A DNA stretch of 64,000 nt from positions 48,564,513-48,628,512 of the forward strand of contig CM055870.1 of assembly GCA_029582165.1 (NCBI GenBank). The letters are read 5' to 3'. Positions 46,985-58,478 of the stretch are shown here, piece by piece (position 1 is the first letter of the stretch; each line of letters starts with the position of its first letter). This stretch comes from Portulaca oleracea. Its lineage: Eukaryota > Streptophyta > Magnoliopsida > Caryophyllales > Portulacaceae. The notes below the pieces were generated by a model. That model saw only the letters and a program-made list of their open reading frames with translations. It did no database searches and had not been told where the DNA came from. The translations under genes were made by a program, and so were the position numbers.

Positions 46985-48340
46985 TGGTCTAAGAGCATGA
47001 GCAATGTGGAATTTTTGTTTGGAATTTGAATTTTGGTTTCCTCTCTCTCTCCTCTTATCTCTATCTCTCTTCTAGTCACCACTCATTTTCACAAGAGATG
47101 GAATGCTACAACATTTGCTCTAAAAGCATATACAACGTTGGATTTTTGGCATTGGAACATGTGCATAGTTTATCAATTCTTCTCCATTAAGGAAGGTTGA
47201 TAATTGGCACTCAAACTAGGAACACTGTAGCGTTCTTGCATCAATGACTTTCTCTCTCTCTTATTTTTTTTATTTTCAATGGATTAAAAGCTGCCATTTT
47301 TGACAATAAACAATAAAAATAAAAAAGAAAAATGTAGAATTAAGATAAAGTGGGTTCCACATTAATATTTTAGAGTAAAAAAATTAGGAATGAGTTCCTA
47401 TTGTTATAGAATAAATGAAATGAAATTCCAAAAAATAGGAATGATGGGTGATGTGGAAGGAGTGGACCACCACGTGCATTCCAAAAATCCGGAATGCTAT
47501 TGCATTTGCTCATAGGAATGATTGGTGATGTGGAAGGAGTGGACCACCACGTGTATTCCAAAAATTCGGAATGCTATTGCATTTGCTCTTAGAGCAAATG
47601 CAACAATGCTTTTTCACCTTGGAACTCATGATTGATGAGAGCATTTTACTCCAACGAAGAACGATCTGGGAGGAATGGAAATCTGAGAACGTTGCAGCTT
47701 TCTCTTCTCTAATCCCACTTTTTATTTTTTTTATTTTTTAAATCATTTAATGGTGTTGTTTGACACCATAAAAGTAATTAAAAAATGTAAACTTATTTTA
47801 AGATAAAGTGGGTTCTAAAAATAAATATTTTAAAGTTAAAAAATGGGAAAAAGTTCCTATTATTGTAGAGTAAATGGAATGAAGTTCCAAATAGTGGAAT
47901 AATTGATGATATGGAAGGAGTGGACCCCCGCATACATTCCAAAAATTTGGAACACCGTAGTATTTGATCTAAGAGCAAATTCAATGCGGAATGGTTGTTT
48001 GGAATTCTGATTTCTTCTCTCTCCTCCCTCCTCTCTCCTCGTATCTCTATCTCTTTCCTAGTCACCATATATTTTCACAAGAGATGGAACTCTATCATTC
48101 CTATTTTTTGGAACTCTATTTTATTTTCTCTATAACAATAGAAACTCATTCCTACATTTTCACTTTAAAATATTTATTTTTGGGACCCACCTACTTTAAT
48201 TATACACATCACTACCAATAAATGCATGTCTTGCTATAGTGCTATGTCACATGTCAATATTCCATTGGTTGGAGAAAAAAGAAATTTTTTAAATTCTAAT
48301 AACTTCTCATTGTTCCCCATTGCCCATGCTCTAAGAGTGT
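46985..48340. repeat. MITE cluster with AGAGCAAATGCAA ends
   Basis: At least three back-to-back units bounded by AGAGCA(A/T)(A/G)TGCAATG and its complement CATTTGCTCT, at about 46990-47125, 47125-47590 and 47590-47985, with more fragments to 48340. They share 'GTGGAAGGAGTGGACC', 'TTTAAAATATT' and 'CACCACG' words. A 77-bp tandem duplication lies at 47436-47512 / 47513-47589. Some units contain CT-rich tracts. No coding content. Confidence 0.6.
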
Positions 48341-49638
48341 GGGCAATGCAGCACTCAAACAATGGAATTATGCCAGAATTCCCACAAAAAAGCTACAGCG
48401 TGGAACAAAATTTTATTGGCACGGGAGAAAGAACGAGGCAGGGATCTGGAATGATGGTGTAAAAATCAATTTTTTAATGGGTTTAAAAATTGAAAAAAAG
48501 GAAAAGTACATACTAATGATGATGTATGTATTTGTATTGTGTGGATGTTTGGAGACTTAGAGTATTTAATTTAATTAAATATACAATTCTCATACATAGC
48601 AAATTTTGTGTTATCTTAAATTTATGTATATCAATTTCAATGTTTAAAAAAAATGATAAGTCTTTTTTTAATTGTTGCTTTTAATTTTGTAACAAAAAGT
48701 TCAAGTTCGGTCAAATTAAGGTCAGATAATACAGACAGAACTAAATTCAGTTCAAGACAGTTTTGGCTAATATAAAAAAAATAGAGAAAGATTACATTCG
48801 AATATTCAATCAATTCGATCAATATTAAAATTTGGACATAAAACTATAATCAAACTCAATTTCTTGAGTTAGACGAATTGGAGTATTTGGGCCGGCCAAA
48901 ATTTTGTCAACTCTATTTTTACAAAAAATTACTAATTTTAAAAACTTTTGTTGAAATGTTTTTCCGGTACCCCAACTTTTAAAAACTAATTTTGGGGTAC
49001 CCTAACTTTTAGAATTAGAAATAATTAGGTGAATTTCCAGCCAATGATTTGAATTTACCGCTGAGTTTTAGGCGGGAAATTGATTAAGTGTTTTTGTGGA
49101 CGAAAATGTCCTTTGTTTTTGTGGACGAAAATGATTTGAATCAATCGGAGTTTCGCCGGAAATTCACCTAATAGTTTCTAATCCTAAAAGTAAGGGTACC
49201 CCAAAATTAGTTTTGAAAAGTTAGGGTACCAGAAAATTGTTTCTTCAAAAATTAGGGTACCTCTAAGTAATTTTTTGCTATTTTTATTGCTAAATAAACA
49301 TATGGAATAATATTCGTGTTAAACTTTACAAAATATTAACATTAACAAATTTATCAATTACATAAAAGTGGGCCTACATTGAATATTTTAAAATATAAAG
49401 GTGGAATGTGTTCCTAGTGGTTGGAGAAGGATGAGAAGTTCCAACAAGTAGGAGTTATATATGATGAGGATAGGTAGGCCACCACTAAAATTCCAAAGTT
49501 TTGGAATTTGCATTGTACATGCTCTAAGAACATGTGCAATGTTAGTTCCAAAATGTTGGAATTTTGGTGGGGGACCACCTTCCACATCATATAAAATTCA
49601 TACTTTTTTGAACTCTATTCCATCCTACCTTCAACCAT
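48341..49638. other. AT-rich repeat DNA with more MITE fragments
   Basis: A 'GGGTACCCTAACTTTTA' motif appears in both orientations (48970-49010 and 49185-49255), suggesting a diverged MITE of about 300 bp at 48960-49270. Fragments with AGAACATGTGCAATG and 'GTGGGGGACCACC' lie near 49525. No gene seen. Confidence 0.45.
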
Positions 49639-50142
49639 AAGGCTATCAGCAATGGTGTTCCAAAACACCAAGAATGGAAGAGAGAGAGTGTAAAAAAAAA
49701 GGAAGAATAAAGAAAAGAGGCATACCCAAGTATGCTCAGCGTTCTTGAGAATGAAGGAGAGAGAAAAGAGGGAGTGAAGGAAAAAAAAACAGGAAAAAAA
49801 GGGGAGAGTGTGACTCATTTTTGCTATCTTGCAGTTAGGAGGATGGAAGCACGCGCTGGAAGTTGTCTCACTAAACCTCAACTGACGGGCCCCACGCCTG
49901 ACACAACCACTTCCCACTTGCATTATTATTATTTTTTTGTTTTCTTTTTCCTTTGTTTCCCTTTCTGTTACAATACAATACAATAAAATATTACCCCTAT
50001 CCCACTTGTTCTTTACCTCATTCTTAACCCATTCTCCACCATTAACAATATTCATTTTCCACTATCCATTAAAATAATATTAAACCTACTATTCATGTAC
50101 TTGACATTCTCCATTTTGAAGAATGTCATTGTGGATAGCCTA
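49639..50142. mobile_element. MITE, AGGCTAT family, second clear copy
   Basis: Starts AGGCTATCAGCAATGGTGTTC and ends GAATGTCATTGTGGATAGCCT: inverted ends of the same type as 34093-35338. The core has a purine-rich stretch (49680-49805) and a pyrimidine-rich one (49920-49970), as in that copy. Confidence 0.65.
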
Positions 50143-51161
50143 AGAATAATATTTAATGTGGAGCCCACTTTCTCTTATAATTAATACATGACAAACAATA
50201 TTTTAATTTTTTCTTTTTTTTAAAGGCTTAAAAATGAATAAAAAAAATCATGAGTAGATCAAAGTGATGGAACTCCACAGAGTTCTTGGGCAAAATTCCA
50301 TCCCATCACAGCTCTTGGGTGCAGCGAAATTGAAGGAATTCTGTCAGAGTTCCTATGCTAGTGTGCTGCATTGGTACTGCTTTACAGGATTGGTATTTTC
50401 TGACACATGTTCCAAGACTACATTCCTCCTGTTGCATTTGCTCTTATAGACCAATTTTCTTTCAAAATAAAAAAAAGAAATATCAAAGTAATCGTTGGAT
50501 TAAATGATCGTTTGTTATAAAAATTGACCGTTTGCTCTGTTAAATTTTATGACAAGCTGTATTTCAGTTGTTTTTTAAAAAAAGAAGTTTACAATTGAAT
50601 AAAATATGTGTGGGTTGATCTCATTAAAGGAACTCTTCAGAGTTTTTGCACCAAGGTCCATGCCATCAACATTCTTGGGTGGACAAAAGTGAATGAAATT
50701 CCGTCAGATTTCTTCACTTTCGTTCCCCACTGCTACTGCTCTAAAATGTTGGAATTCTAGTGGGGTCCACCCTTCCATATCCTATAAAATCCTACTTTTT
50801 TGGAACTTCATTCAATTTCTCCTAGAACCATTAGAAACTCATTCCACCCTTTCACTTTAAAATATTCAATGTGAGTCCTTCTTTCTCTTATAATTAATAG
50901 TTATATATATGTTAATATTATAATAGTTTTATTTATGTTAATATTTTATTAAAAAAATTGATAAGATTATTGTTCAACATGTTTTTTTTTGTAAAAATAA
51001 AGATAATATAATCAACTTAAAATATAGATAAAAAATATATATATAGGCATAATTATTATAATACTTATATATAATGGCATATAAAATTAAATTTATAATA
51101 TACAACAATATAACTACTAATAATTCTAATGGATGAAGATGATTGGAGTTGTAAAAAGACA

Positions 51162-51566
51162 ACATTTTTGGACGTCAATAATACTAACTTTGGAGGTATT
51201 GAACAGTAATAATACATATTATTTTCTTGAACACTGGTAGTACCAACTAAAAAGCTTTTTTCCACCAATAGTATATCGTCAATTTTGTATGGTTTTGACT
51301 CATAGAAAGATGACGTGGCTATATAATGCTTGACGTGGAAAGTAGAGCTTGTGTAGAAAATATTGGCGTGGACACTAATATGTCTTCCACGTCACACATT
51401 ATGGAGCCACGTCATCTTTCTGATGAGCTAAAACCATAACAACTTGGCGGTGTATTGTTGGAGGAAAATAGGTGGATGGTTAATACTGCCAGTGTCCAAG
51501 AAAATAATTTGAATTATTATTGTCCAATAGCCCCAAAATTGATATTATTTACGTCCAAAAACCCTT
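51162..51566. mobile_element. MITE family X, copy 2
   Basis: About 405 bp, collinear with 32408-32814: TTTTGGACGTCAATAATAC at the left, TATTATTTACGTCCAAAA at the right. Internal AAAGATGACGTGGC, CTTGACGTGGAAAGTAGAG and GTATTGTTGG words are shared. Confidence 0.75.
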
Positions 51567-51612
51567 CTATATTTTTGGTCTTATTTTTCAAGATAAAGAA
51601 AATAAAGTAGTA

Positions 51613-51820
51613 CTCCCTCTGCTCCATATTAATTGTCCAAAATGTCGTTTTTGAGCAAAATTTTTTTATAATATGTTTTATTAAAAAAATTACAACATTA
51701 TATTCTTATGATAGTATTTTTCGTCATCAAATTATGATAGTACTTTCGTATACTATAACAGTGTATATGTTGAGAAATTAATAACATCAATGATAATTAA
51801 TTAATATGGAACAGAGGGAG
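51613..51820. mobile_element. Stowaway MITE
   Basis: 208 bp, CTCCCTCTGCTCCATATTAA...TTAATATGGAACAGAGGGAG, flanked by TA on both sides (51611-51612, 51821-51822). A textbook Stowaway with near-perfect inverted ends, so probably young compared with its neighbours. Confidence 0.92.
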
Positions 51821-52159
51821 TAATTTGGGAAAAAAAGGTCATTTGCAAAGGTCAAGTATTAATCAGCCCAATTTAATCATGTTTTTCTTTTTTTTTAGTT
51901 TAAAAATTCATTAAAAATAATTTAATGAGAACATGCGGTGGAACTCTGCACCCTTCCATTGCTCCGTTTCATGCATGCTCCGTTTTCCATTGGAAAGTTC
52001 TATTGGAATTTTGGGGTTCACATCCCCGCTGCCAATGCTTTTAATATTTTCTCTCTCCTCTTTCTCTTTATATATGTCATTTTCCATTTCTCTCTCTCCA
52101 TCCTATTGTTCTTCACATTCACAAGTACAAAAAGTTGTACCACAACTCAAAAGAACACT

Positions 52160-52162
52160 CAT

Positions 52163-52214
<52 letters not shown>

Positions 52215-52603
52215 GGTCCTTTTCTTGGGGTACACAAATTGTAAAACCATGAAAATTATGAATGTGGTTACCGTTATGTCGTTAATATTTATTTATTTAT
52301 TTATTTTTACTCTGATTATTCTGTGAAATTTATCTGTTAATACTTGAGCTTATAGGAATATTGAGGGACTGAAAAAGGTAAATTAGTAATTTTCTTGACT
52401 AACTAATATTACTCTAATTATTTTTTTGTGGGTATTTTATTACCTATTTTGTGTAAATTATTTTGTGATTTTTGAAAACTTAAATATTACAATTATTAAG
52501 TATTTTCTTTTCAGTTGAGTTTATAATTATTTTTGTCCTTTTCACCAATTATTCATGGGTATAAATAACCTATTATAACTAAAACCCTAGTATTATAAAC
52601 CCT

Positions 52604-52644
<41 letters not shown>

Positions 52645-52842
52645 TGCGTAGACTCCCCGACCTCTATTCTTTCTCGCAAGCACAATCCCGACACTGCCAC
52701 ACCAACACACCATGCCATCACTCCTGTTTCCGCCACCTCCCTTCTTGCCATACCATCGTCGCATCGACCGCCGGAGCCCACCCTGCCGCCAACTTCGTCG
52801 GGGAAGTGGACCCTAGCCATGCTCTGTTTCGCACTTTTGACC

Positions 52843-52887
<45 letters not shown>
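52160..52887. repeat. Three (CT)n microsatellites around GC-richer DNA
   Basis: (CT)n at about 52161-52211, 52605-52642 and 52844-52886. The DNA from 52640 to 53300 is GC-richer and has short frames on both strands, but I see no recognisable protein and no consistent splice model. It could be a leader-like fragment of a lost gene or a captured piece. Confidence 0.6.
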
Positions 52888-52888
<1 letters not shown>

Positions 52889-53346
52889 GTAACTTCCTAG
52901 CACCAACACCGTGCGCCGCCCTCCAACCACCAGCCAACGCCACCCTCAACCACCCTTTGTCGTCGATGATCGCCCGGAACCATCTTAGCCACAAAACACT
53001 ACCACCCTGACCCCCTCTTCTCTCTCATACCTCTCCTCCACCCTCTTTTCTCCTTCTTCCTTACCCACGACCACCAGCCCCCAGGCTTCCCTGCTGCCGT
53101 CGGACAAAAGCATGTACTACCAACTTCGACCGTCGCCTGCCACCATGGTCACTGGAGGAGCCCCTGAAGTAGGGATGCTGTCTCGTTTCAATTACCCTAT
53201 TTCTAACACGACATGTTATTGTTGCTATTGTCCAACCACTCCCGGCATCCCCGACACCATATACCACTGCCCAACCAGCCATGTTCTCCCCCTTGTAATT
53301 GTATAATACTCTAACTCTAACTCTAGCCATAGTTTTATTGTTCATG

Positions 53347-53402
<56 letters not shown>
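53347..53402. repeat. (TTA)n microsatellite
   Basis: About 18 units of ATT/TTA. Confidence 0.9.
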
Positions 53403-53403
<1 letters not shown>

Positions 53404-53612
53404 TATTGTTGTTGTTGTTATTATTTTTCATGCTAATTATTATGATTATTTTTCATACTAATTGTTAAGATTTAGTTTTGTTGAGGTTTGATAGTTATAT
53501 TGAGTTTATCAATAATTATCAAGTTGTACGTAAAAAGTTTTCATATAAACTCTTATTATTGGATTTGACTAGTCCCTGCTGTGTTATTAGGTGTTTAGGA
53601 GAGTTGTTGATA

Positions 53613-54386
53613 CTCCCTCCATCCCGTTTAATTGACAAAACGCTGCATTTTGTCAATACCAATGCTTTAACTGCAGGAACAACCCCTTCAATTAATGCAT
53701 CACATATTTCTTTTCCTCCCTCCTGTTTTAACCCCATTTCTAAATTTTTTTACCACCTTTTCTCTTTCCTAATTATTCTACTCCCTTTCTCTCTCTCTCC
53801 ATGCCCATTCATCTCTTAAAAAAATGGGTTCATCTGAACAAATTTCATGGCTTTTTTTCTTGCCCGATTCTTCATCTTCCACCTTGAAAATCTAACAGAC
53901 ATGAATTGAACAACAATTACCAGTAATTCCCTCCAAACAAATTTTATTTACTGGTGGAAATTTTCAAATTTACCACCAAAGGAAATCTATAAAATGATGT
54001 TCAAAGATCATTCTATTCATTCTAAACTAAAGAAGCCATATGAAGTCCTCAACCTTCAATACCTGACTTAAATATGCTCATTTATGGTGGGATTGAATAT
54101 GTTCATAACAATAATGATTATGGCATCCCTGACCTGAATGATCAAAACATCGGGCAAGAGCCAAGAAGATGAAGTCGGTACATTTGCTCTGTTTCTTAGC
54201 ATATATGCTCTGTTTTTCTGAATTTTTTTATGGGCTAAGACTTGGGTTGTCTAAATGTTAACCAGGGGGAGGGGAGAGGGGGGGGGGGGGGAGGAGGAAT
54301 TGCAGTAGACTTGAATTAGGAAGGAGATAAAAGTATGAACTACTCAAAACACCGTTTTTTTGTGTGTGTTAACTGTGTCGAGGGAG
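53613..54386 (+). mobile_element. Deleted mariner-like element
   Basis: 774 bp with CTCCCTCCATCCCGTTTAAT at the left, GTGTCGAGGGAG at the right and TA on both sides. It keeps a remnant of the first transposase exon near 54060-54170 (IPDLNDQNIGQEP, comparable with LPDLNQEP in the MLE at 36937). The catalytic region is missing, so it could move only in trans. Confidence 0.7.
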
Positions 54387-54414
54387 TAGTTTTGTGTTTC
54401 TAATGAAGTTTATA

Positions 54415-54477
<63 letters not shown>

Positions 54478-54724
54478 ATTTTGGTTAAACTTACAAGTCT
54501 GTCAACTGACTTAATGGACACAAGTCGGTTATGCTTCCAGTAAACTTACAAGTCTGTCAAATGACTCTGTTCTTGGTGTAATAAACTTTCTTATATGTTT
54601 CATTGCTTAATGTGTGTGTAGACTTGAATTAGGAAGGAGATAAAAGTATGAACTACTCAAAACACCGTTTTTTTTGTGTGTTTTAACTGTGTCGAGGGAG
54701 TAGTTTTGTGTTTCTAATGAAGTT

Positions 54725-54799
<75 letters not shown>

Positions 54800-54810
54800 A
54801 TTTTTATTAA
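54305..54810. repeat. 313-bp tandem duplication with (TG)n(AG)n in each copy
   Basis: GTAGACTTGAATTAGGAAGG starts at 54305 and again at 54618. Both copies run through GTGTCGAGGGAGTAG into a (TG)n(AG)n tract (54413-54473 and 54727-54796). The duplicated unit includes the right end of the mariner derivative. Confidence 0.85.
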
Positions 54811-56071
54811 ATTGAAAAGTTTAAGGGCATTTTTATTCAAGCACTCAAGTTTGATGGAATCCACCCAAAAGTTCACCGATATCTGCTGGAGAAATCGAAT
54901 TTGACTACCATAGGGCTCCTCTCTATTGCGTAGACAGTGGATTAGCCATGGTTCTTAATTGCTTATGGCTCTAGTTGGAGAAGGCGAGGAATGAAGGTCC
55001 ACGCCTCTGTTTGGCCATCGACACTTCAGGCTATCCGTCGGCGTCGAGCTTTCTAGCAAAAATTCGGCAAACTCGTCAAACATGATGATGCCATCCTTTT
55101 GGCGTCCAAAGGGGAATGTATGAAAACTGGGGTTTGCAAAAAAAGATGTTGCTCTTTATAGTTGAAGAGTAGTATCTTATGAAGAGACTTTGTTGAAGTT
55201 GAAGGCTAGTATTTTTCCAAACATTTCTTACAGGAAAATGTACTCCTAGCATCTGGGCTAACGATCATTCATTACAAAGGTATGCAATTTATTATTTCTC
55301 TATTTATTGTTTGCTAATTATGGTATATTTTTTGATCTGTCTTTCTTCACCTTTTGTTAATCTGTTTTTTTCGAAATCAGCCTTCAAACTATACCTTGAA
55401 GTATATTGTTTTTCGTTTTTGATAATTTTGGCCCTTAAGACCCATTTATACAAAACCCAACAATCAAGTGCCAAGAGCACCAAAAGAAAATAGGCAAAAA
55501 AGGGTAAAATACCAAGCCTATTTAACAAAGTACATCAATAGACCAAAAGCAAAAAGCAAGGCTATCAAAAGTAAGTTTTTCACGTGAATCAAAGAAACTC
55601 AACAAAACAAAAAAATAAGGACACCATCCAAGTATCACACCTGACACACCTCTTTTCACATGCAATCCTCTTCCACGCTTCTGTCCTTTTTGTGTGTCAT
55701 TGTCCACTGCAAAAAAAAAAAAAAAAAAAAAAGCTACTACTCAAAACCAGTAAGTCTGCAAAGTAAACTCTCCTTATGTTTGTTAGGTGCAAAAACCAGA
55801 CACACTGCACAGCTAAAATTGTCATTGATAACTTTTCCTGGCACACAAATCCATATGTTTCCTTTTTGTTGATTAACTTCCAAAAAATTTACTTTCTGCC
55901 ACATCAACTCCCCCCACCCCAACACTTTCTAACCTCCCAAAGGGATTAAATTGGTGCTGGGATTCTACATCCCCATAATGCTAACCTGCACCTTCCTATG
56001 AGTCCCCCTCTAGGCCTTCATCTTCCTAGATGACCTCCAAACTCTCACGTTCCAGGAAGCTATTCTCATTT
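54811..56071. other. No gene recognised
   Basis: Mixed-composition DNA with short frames only and an A-run at 55710-55732. Some GC-richer DNA near 54950-55100 might be old coding sequence, but I see no motif. Confidence 0.4.
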
Positions 56072-57250
56072 TCAAGCCTCCTCCAACTGCTCTGCTATTT
56101 TTCTAGCAAACACTGCTTGCTTCTTTTTCAATCTTCTCTTTTTCTCCTTTTCAACTTGTTTTTTCATACTCTTCTTGCTCTTGCTTTTCAAACCAACCTT
56201 GTTTAGTAAGGCTGCTGCTTTTTTTGAGATAATTTCCCGTGCCTTGGCAATCATTTCTTCTCTATTCCCCATTACATTCTCCTCATCTCCTTGAGTGGGT
56301 TGTGCTATTAATGTATTATCTTTCTCTACGGATTGCTCCTGACTATTTGCTTGCTCAATATTTAATTGAACTGTCCACGATGCTGTTGTTCTAATAGCCT
56401 CCCAATTCTTGTAACCAAACACCATAGCCAAATCCCTCTGAATTTGTTCCACCTGTTCCTGTACCCTTATTAAATTCTCTTTATGTCTTCCAGAGGAGCT
56501 AATAAACTCCTCAATTCTTTTCAAGTTCCAAATCCCTCTGAATTTGTTCCACCTGTTCCTGTACCCTCATTAAATTCTCTTTATGTCTTCCAGAGGAGCT
56601 AATAAACTCCTCAATTCTTTTCAAGTTCAGGCTTTCCAATACTTGGCTAAGGAAACAACCCTCATTATTGCAGACCCCATTCACATTCCCTCCCTTTGAG
56701 TGTGATGTTATGATGAGTCGATTCTCATGCCCATGATCATCATAGACATGATGGCTCGCTTCCTCATCATTATTTGAACATGGTTGATCTTTATAACTCA
56801 CTCCCGTGTTGGATTACATGTTACTGTTTGAACCTCTTTGTAAACCTTGTGAATCCTGGACATGACTTAGTACTTGAATTCTCCAGTCTTGATATGCATC
56901 CTCAGTAGCATTGTACCTGAAGTTTACTTCTTCCTTGATAAAAATCCTGAATGTGGAATCTTATATGTTGAGCAGAAATTCTTCTTCGATTCTCCTCATA
57001 ACTTTGGTGTCAATGAGAACATGACATACTTCAAAGTTGCATGGTGCTTCCATACTTCAAAGTTGCATGGTGTTTGCGTTATTCTATTAAAATTTTCTAC
57101 TAGCCAACCATGTGGTGGAACATTATAGATACTCAGCCAGACCTTGCGACTCTCACTTGTTTCATAAACACTCCATGGTCTTATTTCACTTAACACATCT
57201 TCCAGTTCTCCCCAATCTGCCATAATACTCTCCTTGTCCTCCATTGTTCT
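56072..57250 (-). pseudogene. LINE-type ORF1 (DUF4283-like), C-terminal part
   Basis: Minus-strand pieces include a DUF4283-like segment (RPWSVYETSESRKVWLSIYNVPPHGW, 57010-57190) typical of ORF1/gag-like proteins of plant L1 elements. A charged coiled tail (MKKQVEKEKKRRLKKKQ near 56130) follows. A 100-bp tandem duplication (56428-56527 / 56528-56627) and a 26-bp one (57025-57050 / 57051-57072) each break the frame. The frame is further split from its N-terminal part by the gypsy element at 57251. It could instead be a host gene derived from such an element. Confidence 0.65.
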
Positions 57251-58132
57251 TGAAGAGTCCCGGGTTTCGTTCTCGTCCCTCGTGACGCTTGCCAAACGAG
57301 CCGCCTCTACTATGGTAAATCTTGAAGTGCAATTCCCGGTGAAACCCGGAAACACAAGGGTAGTCTTGGCCATCCATTGGATGGGACCCGAGACCTTCTA
57401 AGGAGGCCGCTTGCACCCCGACCCCGGAGGCCCGAGGCCGCACCGGACTGTCCCGAGTGGTTGAACAATATGGTGACGGGGTTCAGATTACTTTTGGAAG
57501 CTAAGTGGGCATGCGCAGGCTGTTTGGGGCACGTTATAGTCGCGGTTGAGTCACACATCGCATCGCGCCCAGGAGCGCCATCGCGCCAGGGTCGCGCGCG
57601 ACATCCGCTCGTTCGGTGATTTTTGGGTAGAATCCTGACTCGCCTGAGTCATCCGTCTGGCCAAGCTCATCGCGCCCGCGATGTGACCGATAGCGCCCGC
57701 GACGTCTCGCCCAATACCGATTCTGCTGCCGACCAGTGGCACGTCGCGCCTGAGTCATGCCCGTTTACAGCTGATTTTTGCCTGCCAAAACGATTGTGTT
57801 TTGGCTTGCCTCCTTTTTGTATAAATACTTGTTGTCCCTCATTTTCTGGGAAATTTTTGATGAAATTGAATGCCATTGCTTGAGAGCTCTCTAAGCCTCT
57901 CCCCCAAAATTCTTGTTTACTTTATCCAATCTTTGTTTGGTGGTGTTCAAGTCATTTCTTTAGTGATTAATGGTGGTTTAGCCTAATTAGTCATGGTGGA
58001 ATGTTAGGCCAAGGTTGTGGACTCTCCTACCCAAGGTCATATGCAAACCTTATCGTGTCCAAGCTCCGTTTTCCTTTGATTTTCTTCTGAAAACTCAAGC
58101 ATCATTCATCCCACCACGACGGTAACGCTCCA
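57251..58132 (+). repeat. gypsy 5' LTR
   Basis: 882 bp. A GC-rich stretch with CGCGCCCGCGA words and one hyphenated palindrome of the GACTCGCCTGAGTC type lies near 57635-57655. The TATA box TATAAATA is at about 57820-57827. Confidence 0.93.
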
Positions 58133-58478
58133 TCTGGTATCAGAGCTTCGGTTTTGCATTTAGCTTGAGTTGTTCATTGTTCTTGCTAGTGTTGTTTTCT
58201 ACTATTGGGTTTTGTGAATCGTATGCGTATATTGGTTCCCCAACCCCGTTGCTATCATAGTTTGTTGGAAAATATTGTATTGTGGGTGTATTTGTTGGAT
58301 TTGTAGCCATTTGGTGCATTGAAAAGGAGTTGAAAAATAGTGCACGCAAGGTGTTCGATGAAATGTCTAAGTGAAAAAAACACAAAGAACCCTTAGCCAA
58401 ACACTTGCCAACTACAAAACAACCCTCAAACTCAACAAAATACCCCAAACACAAACCGTCCCACACCTTTTTCCCGGT

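Noticed and set aside
52590..52606. Telomere-like AAACCCTAA words near 52580-52605
   Set aside because: Only one or two units; not an interstitial telomere tract.
52579..52994. Arg-Glu-rich reading frames
   Set aside because: Made by translating (CT)n/(AG)n repeats; no splice or domain support.
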